64,000 bases of DNA from Achromobacter sp. MFA1 R4 (GCF_900156745.1 NZ_LT707065.1:1674001-1738000); one strand, 5' to 3'; counted from the stretch's first letter, positions 17,431-26,325 are shown. Numbers and translations are program-made. The notes: a model not told the origin generated them from the letters alone.

Positions 17431-20400
17431 CTAGGCGTGTTGACCGGCTTCGGCGACCCAGCACAGCGTATTGACCAGCGCCATCTGCTCAGGCGTCTGG
17501 CAGCGCACCGACAGCAGCGCGGGGCAGGCGACCAGGATCGCCAGCGACTTGGCCCGCGACACCGCCACGTTCAGGCGGTTCTTGCTGAAAAGGAATTCCA
17601 TGTCGCGCGGCATGGTGTCGCCGCTGGACGTGGCCATGGAAATGATCACCACCTGCGCCTCCTGCCCCTGGAACTTGTCGACGGTGCCCACGCGCGCGCC
17701 CTCGGGCAGCGCCTGCCTGAGCGTATTGACCTGCACGTTGTAGGGCGCCACGACCAGCACGTCGTCGGGCGTGAGCGGGACCACGCGCCCCTGCTTGTCC
17801 CGGTAGCGCTGCTGCATGAGGCTGGCATACAGCGCGGCGACCTCGCGCGCCTCTTCCAGGCTGGATTGCGCATTGCCCTCGTGCTCGACCGGCACGTAAC
17901 GGATGCCGCTGGCGGCCAGCGCGCCGGCCGCGTTCTCGTCCAGCACCAGCCCCTGGGCGGCTGCCGACGCCGCGGCCCGCAACCGGCCGTCGTAGATCGC
18001 GTCGGAGATGAAGCCGCAGATCGCCGGATGCATGCGATAGGAGGTGTCCAGGAAAATGCCGCGATCGGCCGCGATGGTGGCGTGGCCATTCAGCAGGTAT
18101 TCCAGCGTCGACTCGCCCGACCGGCCCGGATGCGTGCCCTTGGTGGGCTGACCCAGTTGCATCTGATCGCCCAGCAGCACGATGTTGCGCGCGCATTGGC
18201 CCAGGGCCACCAGGTTCGCCAGGCTGACCTGGCCGGCCTCGTCCACGAACAGGTAATCGAATTGCTGTTCGAATTCCGCGCGGCAAAAGAGCCACGCCGT
18301 GCCCGCCACCAATTGATGGCGGGCGAGGTCGATCTTGTCATTGCCGAAGACGTCTTCGATGAATTCCCCGTTGAAACAGGAATCATCGCCGGCCTGCCCC
18401 GACTTCTTGGCGCCGCAAAAACGCAGGCCCGCCTCGCGCGCCGCGTCTTCCAGACCGGCCAGCAGATTGTTGATGGCGTGGTGGCTGTTGGACGTGACCG
18501 CGATGCGCTTGCCCTGGCGCAACAGGTGCACCAGCACGCGCGACCCCGTGTAGGTCTTGCCCGCCCCCGGCGGTCCCTGCAGGAACAGGGTGGTCTCATC
18601 CATGCGGCCCACGATGTCCACGACCTGGTCCAGCAGGTTGCCCGCGGGATCGGCCAGCGCCTGCCCCGGCGCCATGCCGGCGATGCGCGGCGGCTCGTGC
18701 CGCAGCAGCGCATCCACCGCGCGGAACGCCGTGCCGCCGCCATCGGCCGACGCCAGCAGGGCGTCGCCATAGCGGAACATGGCGTTGGCCAGCTCGTCGA
18801 TCTTTACCGGCCTGCCCGGCCCGAGCGACAGGCGCGGTGGCGGCGTTTCCTTGCGGTTCATGGTGAACGTGGCGATGCCGGCGGCCGGATCCACGGTCAG
18901 CCGGCCGATCGCCGGTCCGCCGCGCACATTGGTACAGGACGCGCCCGTGCGCAGCTTGGTCTGCTGCGCGGGAAAGCGATAGGTGTAGCGCAGCGACTGC
19001 GCCACCGGCTCGGGCGCCACGGTGTCGTCGCGCACCAGGCCGCCCAGGCATTCGTTGTCTTCGATGAGCTCGGCGTCGGTCGCTTCCATGCGGGCGAACA
19101 TGGCCCACCATTCCGGCTTCTGTTCGCGGCGGTGAAAGTCCAGCAACTGGTAGACCAGCGCGCGATACCGGTCTCGGTCCGACCAGTCCAGCTCGTCGGC
19201 GGGCAAGGGCCCGAGCAGCGCGTCGCGGTAGGGCTCCAGGCGCAGCTCCGCGGGGGTCTTTTCCCCGACCTGGAACCGGGCGGCGTCGATCTGCTGCTGC
19301 GTGTCGCGGCGATTGGCCCAGGGCATGCCGGCCGGACGCAGCGCGCACAGCCATTCCCGCAGCTTGTAGGTGGACAGCACGTCGTCACGGTTGTAATCCG
19401 CGATGTCCTGCAGCAGCTGCGCCTCGCCCGTGCGCTTCCAGCGTTCGTAGTAGACGATGCTGGCGCCTGCATTGGTCACGCCGCCCTCGCGCTGCGGCAG
19501 GTAGAAGTGCTCGATGTTCTTGATCGAATAACCGGGCTCGGACACGCGCACGCCTTCGCGCACCACCTGGTACAGATCGACCAGCTTGTCCAGGCGCAGC
19601 AGGTTGTCGACCTCCGCCTCGCGCGTGGCGTGCACCGACATCAGCTTCTTGATCGCCGTCGCCTCGTAGGGCGCATAGTGGTAGACGTGGGCGTCCGGGT
19701 AACGGTGCAGGCGCGCCACGACATAATCGATGAACGCCTCGAAAGCCTGTTTCTCTTCGCGGCGGTTGTGCGCCCAGAAGGGGATGAAGCGCGCCTGGCC
19801 GTCGTCGATGACGTACAGGCCAAACAGGTATTCCAGGCCGCCTTCCTCCAGGGGATCGCCTTCCATGTCGAAGAACATGTCGCCCGCGTCCGGCTGCGGC
19901 ATGCGCTCGAAACCCCGCAGCGCCGGGTCTTCCGGATCCTTGGCGACCAGGTCCCAGTGCCTGCCGCCATCGGTGCGGGCGCGCAACTGCAGGGCCGCCT
20001 GCGACCGCAGCCGCTGCAGGACGGCGGGCTCGATACGCGCCACGGCCGCATCGGGCGCAAGCGTGCCCAGCTGCGCCAGCGTGCGGATGCCCTGGCCGTT
20101 CAGCCTGCGGATCTGCTGCCGCGTGATGTTGGCGACCTGGGACAGGTGGTCGTCGGCCGCGCGGCGCGACCTGCACAGCGGATCCCACCGGCACTGCGCG
20201 CATTTCTCGCAGGGATCGGGATAGGTGTCCGCGCCCGCGCGCGGGTCGACGTGGGCCTCGAAGCGGCGCATGACCTGGCGCAGGTAGTGTGCATAGTCGG
20301 CCACGCGCAGCGCGACCTCGCGGCCGCTGCCCAGCACCACGTGCATGTGCAGCGGCGCCGCGCCCTGCTCCCGTCCCAGGAGCCATGAATAGAACGAAAG

Positions 20401-20841
20401 CTGGACCACGAATTTGGCGCGCGCCGAGCGCGCCAGCTTGGTGTCGCTGGCCTCGTAGCTGTAATCGCCCAGGCGCGACGGGCGCCCGGTCTTCAACAGG
20501 AAGTCGGCATGGCCGACGTAGCGGCCGTCGCTGAACGCCGCCTGGTAGATGACGTCGGCGCCGCTCTGCATCGCCTCGCGCGTGCGGGCCAGGCGCTGGG
20601 CCAGCCCGCTGCCCGCCTCGCTCACGTCCACCATCCGTGCGCCGCCCGCGCGCAGCCGTTCCAGGTATGCGCGCTCATGGTCCAGCCCCTTTTGCTGGAT
20701 CAGTTCGAGCTGCTCGTCCTCTTGCGCGGCAGGCAGCGGCGATTCCAGATTGAGCCGGTCTAGCGTGGTGAGATGTTCGCATTCCAGGAACCCGACCAGA
20801 TCGGAAGCGGAAAACAAAAGGCGGTCGCCGGTTTTTTGCAT
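17431..20841 (-). CDS. TM0106-type RecB-like nuclease / DEDD exonuclease / SF1 helicase
   Basis: A 1136-residue three-part protein. Part 1 (about 1-250) is a RecB/Cas4-like nuclease: 'GHADFL' (motif II), 'DTKLA' (motif III) and 'QLSFY' (QxxxY), with Cys near residue 18 plus C-x2-C-x2-C-x5-C near 210-222, the layout of a 4Fe-4S Cas4/AddB-type nuclease. Part 2 (about 330-510) has 'FFDMEGDP' and 'YNRDD', a DEDD/RNase H-like exonuclease. Part 3 is an SF1B (Dna2/Upf1-like) helicase with Walker A 'GPPGAGKT' near 755, Walker B 'VDEAGQ' near 867 and a C-terminal 'SRAKS'. All key residues look intact. The ATG at 20839-20841 was chosen; 45 bp more are open upstream. A DNA repair or anti-foreign-DNA role is likely but unproven. 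Confidence 0.88.
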   Translation of the reverse strand: MQKTGDRLLFSASDLVGFLECEHLTTLDRLNLESPLPAAQEDEQLELIQQKGLDHERAYLERLRAGGARMVDVSEAGSGLAQRLARTREAMQSGADVIYQAAFSDGRYVGHADFLLKTGRPSRLGDYSYEASDTKLARSARAKFVVQLSFYSWLLGREQGAAPLHMHVVLGSGREVALRVADYAHYLRQVMRRFEAHVDPRAGADTYPDPCEKCAQCRWDPLCRSRRAADDHLSQVANITRQQIRRLNGQGIRTLAQLGTLAPDAAVARIEPAVLQRLRSQAALQLRARTDGGRHWDLVAKDPEDPALRGFERMPQPDAGDMFFDMEGDPLEEGGLEYLFGLYVIDDGQARFIPFWAHNRREEKQAFEAFIDYVVARLHRYPDAHVYHYAPYEATAIKKLMSVHATREAEVDNLLRLDKLVDLYQVVREGVRVSEPGYSIKNIEHFYLPQREGGVTNAGASIVYYERWKRTGEAQLLQDIADYNRDDVLSTYKLREWLCALRPAGMPWANRRDTQQQIDAARFQVGEKTPAELRLEPYRDALLGPLPADELDWSDRDRYRALVYQLLDFHRREQKPEWWAMFARMEATDAELIEDNECLGGLVRDDTVAPEPVAQSLRYTYRFPAQQTKLRTGASCTNVRGGPAIGRLTVDPAAGIATFTMNRKETPPPRLSLGPGRPVKIDELANAMFRYGDALLASADGGGTAFRAVDALLRHEPPRIAGMAPGQALADPAGNLLDQVVDIVGRMDETTLFLQGPPGAGKTYTGSRVLVHLLRQGKRIAVTSNSHHAINNLLAGLEDAAREAGLRFCGAKKSGQAGDDSCFNGEFIEDVFGNDKIDLARHQLVAGTAWLFCRAEFEQQFDYLFVDEAGQVSLANLVALGQCARNIVLLGDQMQLGQPTKGTHPGRSGESTLEYLLNGHATIAADRGIFLDTSYRMHPAICGFISDAIYDGRLRAAASAAAQGLVLDENAAGALAASGIRYVPVEHEGNAQSSLEEAREVAALYASLMQQRYRDKQGRVVPLTPDDVLVVAPYNVQVNTLRQALPEGARVGTVDKFQGQEAQVVIISMATSSGDTMPRDMEFLFSKNRLNVAVSRAKSLAILVACPALLSVRCQTPEQMALVNTLCWVAEAGQHA

Positions 20842-21037
20842 GGTACGGAAGGGGCCGGGCGCGATAGCGGGGCCCAAGAATAGCAAAGTGGCAATTCGGA
20901 CATTATCTGGGCGAATATTTCCGAGCCCTGCGCAATACTGTCACGATTAATTCAACCCGATTTTGTCCGAATACGCTTTCAGAATCCCGGCAGATTCCCT
21001 GGTTCCCTGATTCATTGATTCAGCAACGGAAAGCGAC
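20842..21037. other. Divergent promoter region
   Basis: An AT-rich interval between the nuclease-helicase gene (minus) and the small ORF plus Sir2-like gene (plus). The segment 20890-21010 is strikingly AT-rich for this genome and probably holds promoters in both directions. I could not settle on a single -35/-10 pair. Confidence 0.5.
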
Positions 21038-21196
21038 ATGCCTGGTTTGTTCGAAAAGATTATTCTCAGCCTTGATCGCGCCGGATATTCCGGCCTAACC
21101 CGCGATGACCGGCGGCTGGCCGCCTGTCCCGGCACGCCGGCGCAGGCCGGGCCGCGCCGGACCGCGGCGCTCTCGCAAGCGGGGCGGCTCGCATGA
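21038..21196 (+). CDS. Possible 52-residue leader ORF coupled to sir2-like gene
   Basis: An ATG at 21038-21040 preceded by GGAAAG with about 4-6 nt spacing opens a 52-codon ORF that ends in a TGA (21194-21196) overlapping the ATG of the Sir2-like gene. The first 18 residues form a plausible amphipathic helix ('FEKIILSLDRAG'); the rest is Arg/Ala/Pro-rich. Stop-start overlap suggests translational coupling. It matches no family I know and may be a chance ORF or a leader peptide. Confidence 0.4.
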   Translation: MPGLFEKIILSLDRAGYSGLTRDDRRLAACPGTPAQAGPRRTAALSQAGRLA

Positions 21197-21972
21197 AACT
21201 GCGCAAACTCGATTTACCCGATTCCCTGGTGCAGACCCTGCGCGCGGCGCGCAATATCATCGTGCTGACCGGGTCGGGCCTGAACCCCGCCAGCGGCCTG
21301 CCGCAGAGCCGGGACGGCATGCGCGGCCTGTGGGCGCGCTACGACGCGGCGGCGCTGGCCACCGAAGCGGGCTACAGGAATGACCCCGCGCTGGTGTGGG
21401 CCTGGCACGAAGAAAGGCGGCGCCGGGCGTTGCTGGCGGCGCCCAATGCGGCGCATCGGGCCATCGCCGCGCTTGCCGAGCGCGCGCCCGGCACCTTCGT
21501 GGTGACGCAGAACGGCGATACGCTGCACGAGCGCGCGGGCAGTCCGCGCATCCTGCATCTGCAGGGCCGGTTCGACCAGCCGCGGTGCACCGCCTGCGCC
21601 ATGACCCACACGCTGACGACGCCTCCGGCGCGGCACGCCCGGCACGGCCCCTATCCCCAGCCGCCGGCCTGCCGCATCTGCGGCGGCGCGGTGCGCCCCG
21701 GCCGGTTGTGGCACAGCGAGGCGCCCGCGCCCGAGGTCTGGCGCATCGCCAAGGGGCTGGCCGCCAGCGCCGACCTGCTGATGACGGTGGGCACGTCGTG
21801 CCAGACGCCCGCGGCCGCCGAGCTCTGCTACGAAGCCATGGCGCGCGGGGCGCAGCTCGTGCAGATCAATCCAAACCCGACGCTGCTGGATCGCGTGGCC
21901 AGCCACGGCGTCCGGGGTCCGGCCGAGAAAGTGCTGCCGCTGCTCCTGGCGCGCGCGTGGCCGGGCCACTGA
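21193..21972 (+). CDS. Sir2-like protein with altered active site
   Basis: A 259-residue sirtuin-fold protein. The zinc module is intact (C132, C135, C160, C163), and the NAD-site elements 'TVGTS' (198-202) and 'INPNP' (225-229) are present. The catalytic features differ from NAD-dependent deacylases: the GAGIS loop is 'GSGLN' (27-31), QNID is 'QNGD' (106-109), and the catalytic His of the '(E)LHG' motif is Gln124 ('HLQGRF'), with H122 two residues earlier. It may still bind NAD or ADP-ribose but classical deacylation is doubtful. The ATG at 21193 overlaps the stop of a small upstream ORF. No partner effector domain is fused to it. Confidence 0.8.
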   Translation: MKLRKLDLPDSLVQTLRAARNIIVLTGSGLNPASGLPQSRDGMRGLWARYDAAALATEAGYRNDPALVWAWHEERRRRALLAAPNAAHRAIAALAERAPGTFVVTQNGDTLHERAGSPRILHLQGRFDQPRCTACAMTHTLTTPPARHARHGPYPQPPACRICGGAVRPGRLWHSEAPAPEVWRIAKGLAASADLLMTVGTSCQTPAAAELCYEAMARGAQLVQINPNPTLLDRVASHGVRGPAEKVLPLLLARAWPGH

Positions 21973-21987
21973 CCGCGCCCCCCGGCG

Positions 21988-23040
21988 CTAGAGGTAGCGG
22001 CGCGCCAGTTCGCGCGCCTCGTGAGCGAAACGCTCGCGGATGTCCTCGGGCTCCAGCACTTCGATGGAGGACGCGTGCCCATGCAGCAATTGCCACAACA
22101 TCACGGACGGGCGCACGGTGGCGGTCAGGGTGAAGCCCGCATCGTCCTCGTCGATCGTCTGGTCGGGCGACAGCCAAAACTCGCGCAGCGGATGGCGGCG
22201 GCGGCGGCCGTCTTCCATCATGGGTTCCGCGGCGTGGAGCCGGATGCGGGTTTCGCCGCCCGGATCGAAGTTCAGGGCTTCCTCGCGGCGCACGTAGTCG
22301 TGCAGGTCGAACGTGGGATCCGGGTCCGCCGCCTCGTCCAGCAACCGGACTTCGGACAGGCGGTCCATGCGAAAGAGAAAGCGCCTGCCCGGCTGGCGCG
22401 CGCCCCAGGCCACCATATACAGCACGCCGGCGCGGTCCACCATCGCCAGCGGCGTCATCACGTAGACCCGCTCGCTGGGCGTCTTTTCGCCAAAGGGCGT
22501 GTTGCGGAACGTCAGCTTGCGGTTGTAGTAGAGGGCGCCGCTGACCTGCCGGTAGACCTCGGACGGCACTTCGGGCAAGACGGTGGGATGGGTGCCGTCG
22601 ATGCGCAGGATCTTGCGCGACCAGTCGTGCGCCGGCGCGATCCCGGGCTGCGCCTGATGGGTTTCGAGATACCGCAATGCGCCGTCGAACGTGGCCGCCA
22701 GGTCGTCCAGCACGACGGCCGGCAGATGGCGGTCCGCCACCTGCTTGAGCGCGCACATGGCCATCGCCATGTTCGCATTCATGTTGCGGATGCGGAAATC
22801 GGTGCGCTGCAGGGTGCGATACCACAGCTTGCCGCGCGTGGCGCCGAAACTGCCCACGCTGTCCAGCTTGAGCAGCGTGCGCCGGATCTGTTTGTCGCCG
22901 GGCACCGGATTCTGCAGGGCGGCCAGCTTTTCGCGTATTTCCGCCATGCCCATGCCCATTACCATCGCGTCGGCTTCTTCGTCCTCGACATACGGAAGGA
23001 TACGCAGAAGATTGTCGACCAGCGTCTGGTTAGGTCCCAT
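21988..23040 (-). CDS. WYL-domain transcriptional regulator
   Basis: A 350-residue regulator with an N-terminal helix-turn-helix-like segment ('KQIRRTLLKLDSVG', about 50-65), a central WYL domain ('ALYYNRKLTF' about 190, 'MVDRAGVLYMVAW' and 'RMDRLSEVRLLDE') and a C-terminal WCX-like extension. WYL proteins sense nucleic-acid-like or nucleotide ligands and often repress DNA repair or defence genes. The ATG at 23038-23040 gives the expected length. It converges on the Sir2-like gene (15-bp gap), so it does not share its promoter, but proximity to the nuclease-helicase and Sir2 genes is notable. Confidence 0.85.
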   Translation of the reverse strand: MGPNQTLVDNLLRILPYVEDEEADAMVMGMGMAEIREKLAALQNPVPGDKQIRRTLLKLDSVGSFGATRGKLWYRTLQRTDFRIRNMNANMAMAMCALKQVADRHLPAVVLDDLAATFDGALRYLETHQAQPGIAPAHDWSRKILRIDGTHPTVLPEVPSEVYRQVSGALYYNRKLTFRNTPFGEKTPSERVYVMTPLAMVDRAGVLYMVAWGARQPGRRFLFRMDRLSEVRLLDEAADPDPTFDLHDYVRREEALNFDPGGETRIRLHAAEPMMEDGRRRRHPLREFWLSPDQTIDEDDAGFTLTATVRPSVMLWQLLHGHASSIEVLEPEDIRERFAHEARELARRYL

Positions 23041-23055
23041 GGCAGATACAGCAAA

Positions 23056-23067
23056 TTAACCCGTTAA
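23056..23067. promoter_or_regulatory. Palindrome upstream of WYL regulator
   Basis: TTAAC-CC-GTTAA at 23056-23067 is a perfect inverted repeat 15 bp before the WYL start codon, in a locally AT-rich stretch. The position suits an autoregulatory operator. Confidence 0.35.
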
Positions 23068-23204
23068 ACAACGCCCGCATTCTATCTGCAAAGTACGCCA
23101 ATAATAATTTTCCGCGGGAAAGATAATCAGCCGGCGGCCGCGGGAAGGATTTTCCATAAATAAATTGGGCACATTGGACACACGACAATATGCAGCCGGC
23201 GCCG

Positions 23205-24731
23205 TCAATCGGCCACGATCTCGCTCAGCGGGACGGGCCGGCCGAACAACCAGCCCTGGCCCACGGCGTCGGGTTGGCGGGCCAGCAGGTAGCTGGCCTG
23301 CTCCTCGGTTTCGATGCCTTCGATGATCAGGCTGATGCCCAGTTCCCGCGATATGTTGATGACGTGGTCGACGATCAGCGTGCCCGCGTCTTCGGCGCCG
23401 ATGGCGCCCGTGAAGCTGCGGTCCAGCTTGATCGCGTCGGCCTGCAGCTCGGCCAGGTAATTCAGGTTGGAATGGCCGGTGCCGAAATCGTCGATGAACA
23501 CCTTGAAGCCTTTGCCGCGCAGCGTCTTGATCATCGACAGGACGTGCCCGTCGGACAAGGGCGTGCCCTCGGTGATCTCCAGCGCCACGTTGGCGGGCGT
23601 CAGGCCGTGCTCGTTCACGGCGTCCATCAGGAAGTTGCGGTAGCCCGCGTCCTTGAGGTCCGCCGCCGACACGTTGATGCTGATGTAGAGCTCGGGGTTG
23701 TCGCGCAGGCGCTGGTGCAGGTCGCGCAAGGCCTGCGAGGTTACCCGCCGCGACAGCGCGCGGCCCAGGCCCATGGCCTCGGCCAGCGGCACGAACAGGC
23801 TGGGCGACACGTCCTGGCCACGCGCTCGCCAGCGGGCCAGGGCCTCGAAACCTGCCAGGCGCCGCGTGGCGAGCTGGCGCAGCGGCTGGTAGTGGACCTG
23901 GATGTCGCCGCCCAGGATCGCCTTGCGCAGCTCGGTCTTGGCGCTGCCCGCATGCAGGCGCCACAGGACGCACAGGCCCGCCAGGAAAGCCAGGGCCAGC
24001 GCGCCGGCCACCGACAGGACCCTCGCCGGAAACTGGAACCAGGCGTCGGAACACAGCCGCGACACGACGCAGATATCCGGGCCGCCCTCGGGCGCGCATG
24101 CCCAGGCCCGACGCTCCGGCGCAAAGCCCTGGTCTGCGCTGTCCTGCCGCGCCAGGTCCAGGTCCAGGTCGTTGGCGCGGCCGAAGAGCCGGTAGACGTG
24201 CGCGCCGTCCCGCGTCAGGAGCTTGGCATCGATGCCCGAGCCCGGCTCCGGAAAGCCGTCGAACGCGTCGGGCGCGGTGAACACGATAAGGTCGCGGTAC
24301 GCCGCCATGTCGCCGACGATGCGGCTGTCGACAATGTTGGTGGCACCTACCCAGAGCTGGCGCCCGTTCGCCAGTGTGAACGCGGGCGGCGGCAGCAGCA
24401 GGGGCTGCGGCAGTCTGCCCCAGGCCGCCGAGCAGCGCAGCATGCCGCCCAGCGTACGGCCGATGTCGCGGATGTAGGTGGCATTGAAAAGCAGGACGCG
24501 CAGGGTCGCCACGTCCGCTTCCGAACACGGCACGCCCCGGTCGGCGGCCGCGGCCATCAGCCGGTTGCCCTCCTGGGCCACGCGCAGCGCGTGCGCCAGC
24601 AGCCGGGCATTGTGCCCGGCAAGTTCGTCGTCGACCTGTCCCAGTTCGATATGGCGTCCAGCCATCACCCCCGCCAGGAATCCAAACGCCGACATCAACA
24701 ACACGAAAGCCGCAATTCTGGAACGTGACAT
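23205..24731 (-). CDS. CSS-EAL c-di-GMP phosphodiesterase (PdeC-like)
   Basis: A 508-residue inner-membrane protein. TM1 lies at about 7-25, then a periplasmic CSS domain (about 30-240), TM2 (about 243-262) and a cytoplasmic EAL domain (about 275-505). The EAL motif is intact ('GFEALARW'), with 'DDFGTGHSNLNYL' and 'KLDRSF' further on. The two periplasmic cysteines C69 (in 'PCSEAD') and C100 are 31 residues apart, close to the C75/C105 pair of E. coli PdeC whose disulfide restrains activity, so redox control is likely. The ATG at 24729-24731 was chosen; a GTG 15 bp upstream is possible. There is no adjacent c-di-GMP partner, but the window also has a GGDEF-EAL protein. Confidence 0.9.
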   Translation of the reverse strand: MSRSRIAAFVLLMSAFGFLAGVMAGRHIELGQVDDELAGHNARLLAHALRVAQEGNRLMAAAADRGVPCSEADVATLRVLLFNATYIRDIGRTLGGMLRCSAAWGRLPQPLLLPPPAFTLANGRQLWVGATNIVDSRIVGDMAAYRDLIVFTAPDAFDGFPEPGSGIDAKLLTRDGAHVYRLFGRANDLDLDLARQDSADQGFAPERRAWACAPEGGPDICVVSRLCSDAWFQFPARVLSVAGALALAFLAGLCVLWRLHAGSAKTELRKAILGGDIQVHYQPLRQLATRRLAGFEALARWRARGQDVSPSLFVPLAEAMGLGRALSRRVTSQALRDLHQRLRDNPELYISINVSAADLKDAGYRNFLMDAVNEHGLTPANVALEITEGTPLSDGHVLSMIKTLRGKGFKVFIDDFGTGHSNLNYLAELQADAIKLDRSFTGAIGAEDAGTLIVDHVINISRELGISLIIEGIETEEQASYLLARQPDAVGQGWLFGRPVPLSEIVAD

Positions 24732-25224
24732 GGGGACCGGTGACACTTGAGCGGCGCGTTGCGAGGAAATTCTGCGCGTAAGTCAATGTAACCGGAACTG
24801 AAACATCCCAAAAGCGCAAAGTCGCCTGCTGAATCGTGCCAATTGTTGCTTTCCCGGTCCGCCCGCCCCAGCCCCGGCCACGGGCGCGGCAAGCGCCGCA
24901 GGGCGCGATCTACGGGGAAACCCGATATAAAACTTTGCACCACGCCCATGATCCCGCGTTATGCACAGGCGCGCCGCCAGCGCCGCCCGCGCGGGGATTG
25001 TCCATGCAGATCAGCGCCTTAGCGTCGCGGGACGCGCCGGCGCGCCGCGGCGCGCCCCTCCCGTGCCGCCATATCGGATTTGCCCCCGCCCGGGCATGCT
25101 TGCGCCTTCGGCCTGGCCTGCGCACCGCGCGCCCGGCCACGCAACATTGTTCCGCACGCGACCGGGCGGTGGCGCTGGCGCGCCGCTCGCCCGGTTCCGG
25201 CGATTCGCACTCCTGGAGACCCCT
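24732..25224. other. Long intergenic region, no gene seen
   Basis: A 493-bp gap between the CSS-EAL gene (minus) and the N-carbamoyl amino acid hydrolase gene (plus). The left part is moderately AT-rich and includes TATAAA at 24926-24931; the right part is very G/C-rich with self-complementary stretches (about 25020-25060). The frame of the downstream gene is open through much of it, but codon usage and lack of recognisable protein sequence argue against coding. Confidence 0.5.
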
Positions 25225-26184
25225 GTGACCCCTTCTTCCCCCTCCCGCAAAATGGGCCTGGCCGTCGCCCAGATGGGCGCCGTCAATCTGGCCGATTCCC
25301 GCGCCGCAGTCGTGCGCCGCCTGGTCGAGATGATGCGCGAAGCCGCCGCCCGCAAGGCCGAGTTCGTCGTGTTTCCCGAGCTGGCGCTGACGACCTTCTT
25401 TCCCCGCTACTGGATGGACAATGCCGAGGCGGTGGAGCGCTATTTCGAAAAGACCATGCCCAACGCCGACGTGCAGCCCCTGTTCGACACGGCGCGCGAA
25501 CTGGGCATCGGCTTTTACCTGGGCTATGCCGAACTGACGCCGGAAGGCCGGCAGTTCAACACGGCCATCCTGGTGGACCGCAGCGCCAGGATCATCGGCA
25601 AGTACCGCAAGATCCACCTGCCGGGCCATTCGGACCACAAGGTGGATGCCCCGTTCCAGCATCTGGAAAAGAAGTTCTTCGAGGTGGGCGACCTGGGCTT
25701 TGGCGTCTGGGAGACCGACGACGTCAAGATCGGCATGTGCCTGTGCAATGACCGCCGCTGGCCCGAGACCTACCGCGTCATGTCGCTGCAAAGCGCCGAG
25801 CTGATCGTGCTGGGCTACAACACGCCGTCGTTGAACATCCACTGGAACGAGCCCGCGCACCTGCGCACCACCACGCACGAAATCGTGCTGCAGGCCAGCG
25901 CCTACCAGAACGCCGTGTGGATCGGCGCGGCCGCCAAATGCGGCCACGAGGACGGCCATCACATGATCGGCAGCTCGATGATCGTGGCGCCTTCGGGCGA
26001 GATCGTGGCCCGCGCCAGCGGCGAGGAAGACGAGGTGATCACGGCGCGCATCGACCTGGGCATGGGCCAGACCTTCCGCGACCACGTCTTCAATTTCGCC
26101 AAGCACCGCAGCCCGCAGCACTACCGGCTGATCGTCGAGCGCACCGGCGCGGGCGAGCCGCTGCCCCGGCCGGACGCCGAATGA
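25225..26184 (+). CDS. N-carbamoyl-D-amino acid hydrolase-like nitrilase
   Basis: A 319-residue nitrilase-superfamily enzyme. The Glu-Lys-Cys triad is visible as E52 ('FPEL'), K129 ('YRKIHLPG') and C174 within 'CNDRRWPETYRVM'; that last block is characteristic of N-carbamoyl-D-amino acid amidohydrolases, which release D-amino acid, CO2 and ammonia from N-carbamoyl-D-amino acids. The GTG at 25225 is preceded by GGAG at a good distance and was preferred over the ATG ten codons on. No hydantoinase gene is adjacent, so the physiological substrate may be another carbamoyl compound. The transcript ends at a clear terminator. Confidence 0.85.
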   Translation: MTPSSPSRKMGLAVAQMGAVNLADSRAAVVRRLVEMMREAAARKAEFVVFPELALTTFFPRYWMDNAEAVERYFEKTMPNADVQPLFDTARELGIGFYLGYAELTPEGRQFNTAILVDRSARIIGKYRKIHLPGHSDHKVDAPFQHLEKKFFEVGDLGFGVWETDDVKIGMCLCNDRRWPETYRVMSLQSAELIVLGYNTPSLNIHWNEPAHLRTTTHEIVLQASAYQNAVWIGAAAKCGHEDGHHMIGSSMIVAPSGEIVARASGEEDEVITARIDLGMGQTFRDHVFNFAKHRSPQHYRLIVERTGAGEPLPRPDAE

Positions 26185-26212
26185 TGCCGGACGCCGCCTG
26201 AAACAGACCCAT

Positions 26213-26239
26213 TGCCCGCGTCATCGCGGGCATTTTTTT
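26213..26239 (+). terminator. Rho-independent terminator
   Basis: TGCCCGCG (26213-26220), TCAT loop, CGCGGGCA (26225-26232), then seven T (26233-26239): a textbook intrinsic terminator for the hydrolase gene. Confidence 0.92.
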
Positions 26240-26325
26240 GGGTGCCGCCCCCTGCGCGCTGCTAGACTGCCCGTGGCTCCCTGATTGACCACCCCGCAGT
26301 TGACCACTCCGCAGGCAACGATCCG

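Noticed and set aside
14795-17464. Long minus-strand ORF of 889 codons
   Set aside because: Antisense to the PAS-GGDEF-EAL gene and Arg/His/Gln-rich with no domain; a GC-skew shadow.
17212-20388. Plus-strand ORF of 1058 codons
   Set aside because: Antisense to the nuclease-helicase gene, which has clear motifs; the plus frame has none.
24961-25224. N-terminal extension of the N-carbamoyl amino acid hydrolase
   Set aside because: The frame is open, but family sequence begins at the GTG with a ribosome site at 25225 and the extra part has no homologous look.
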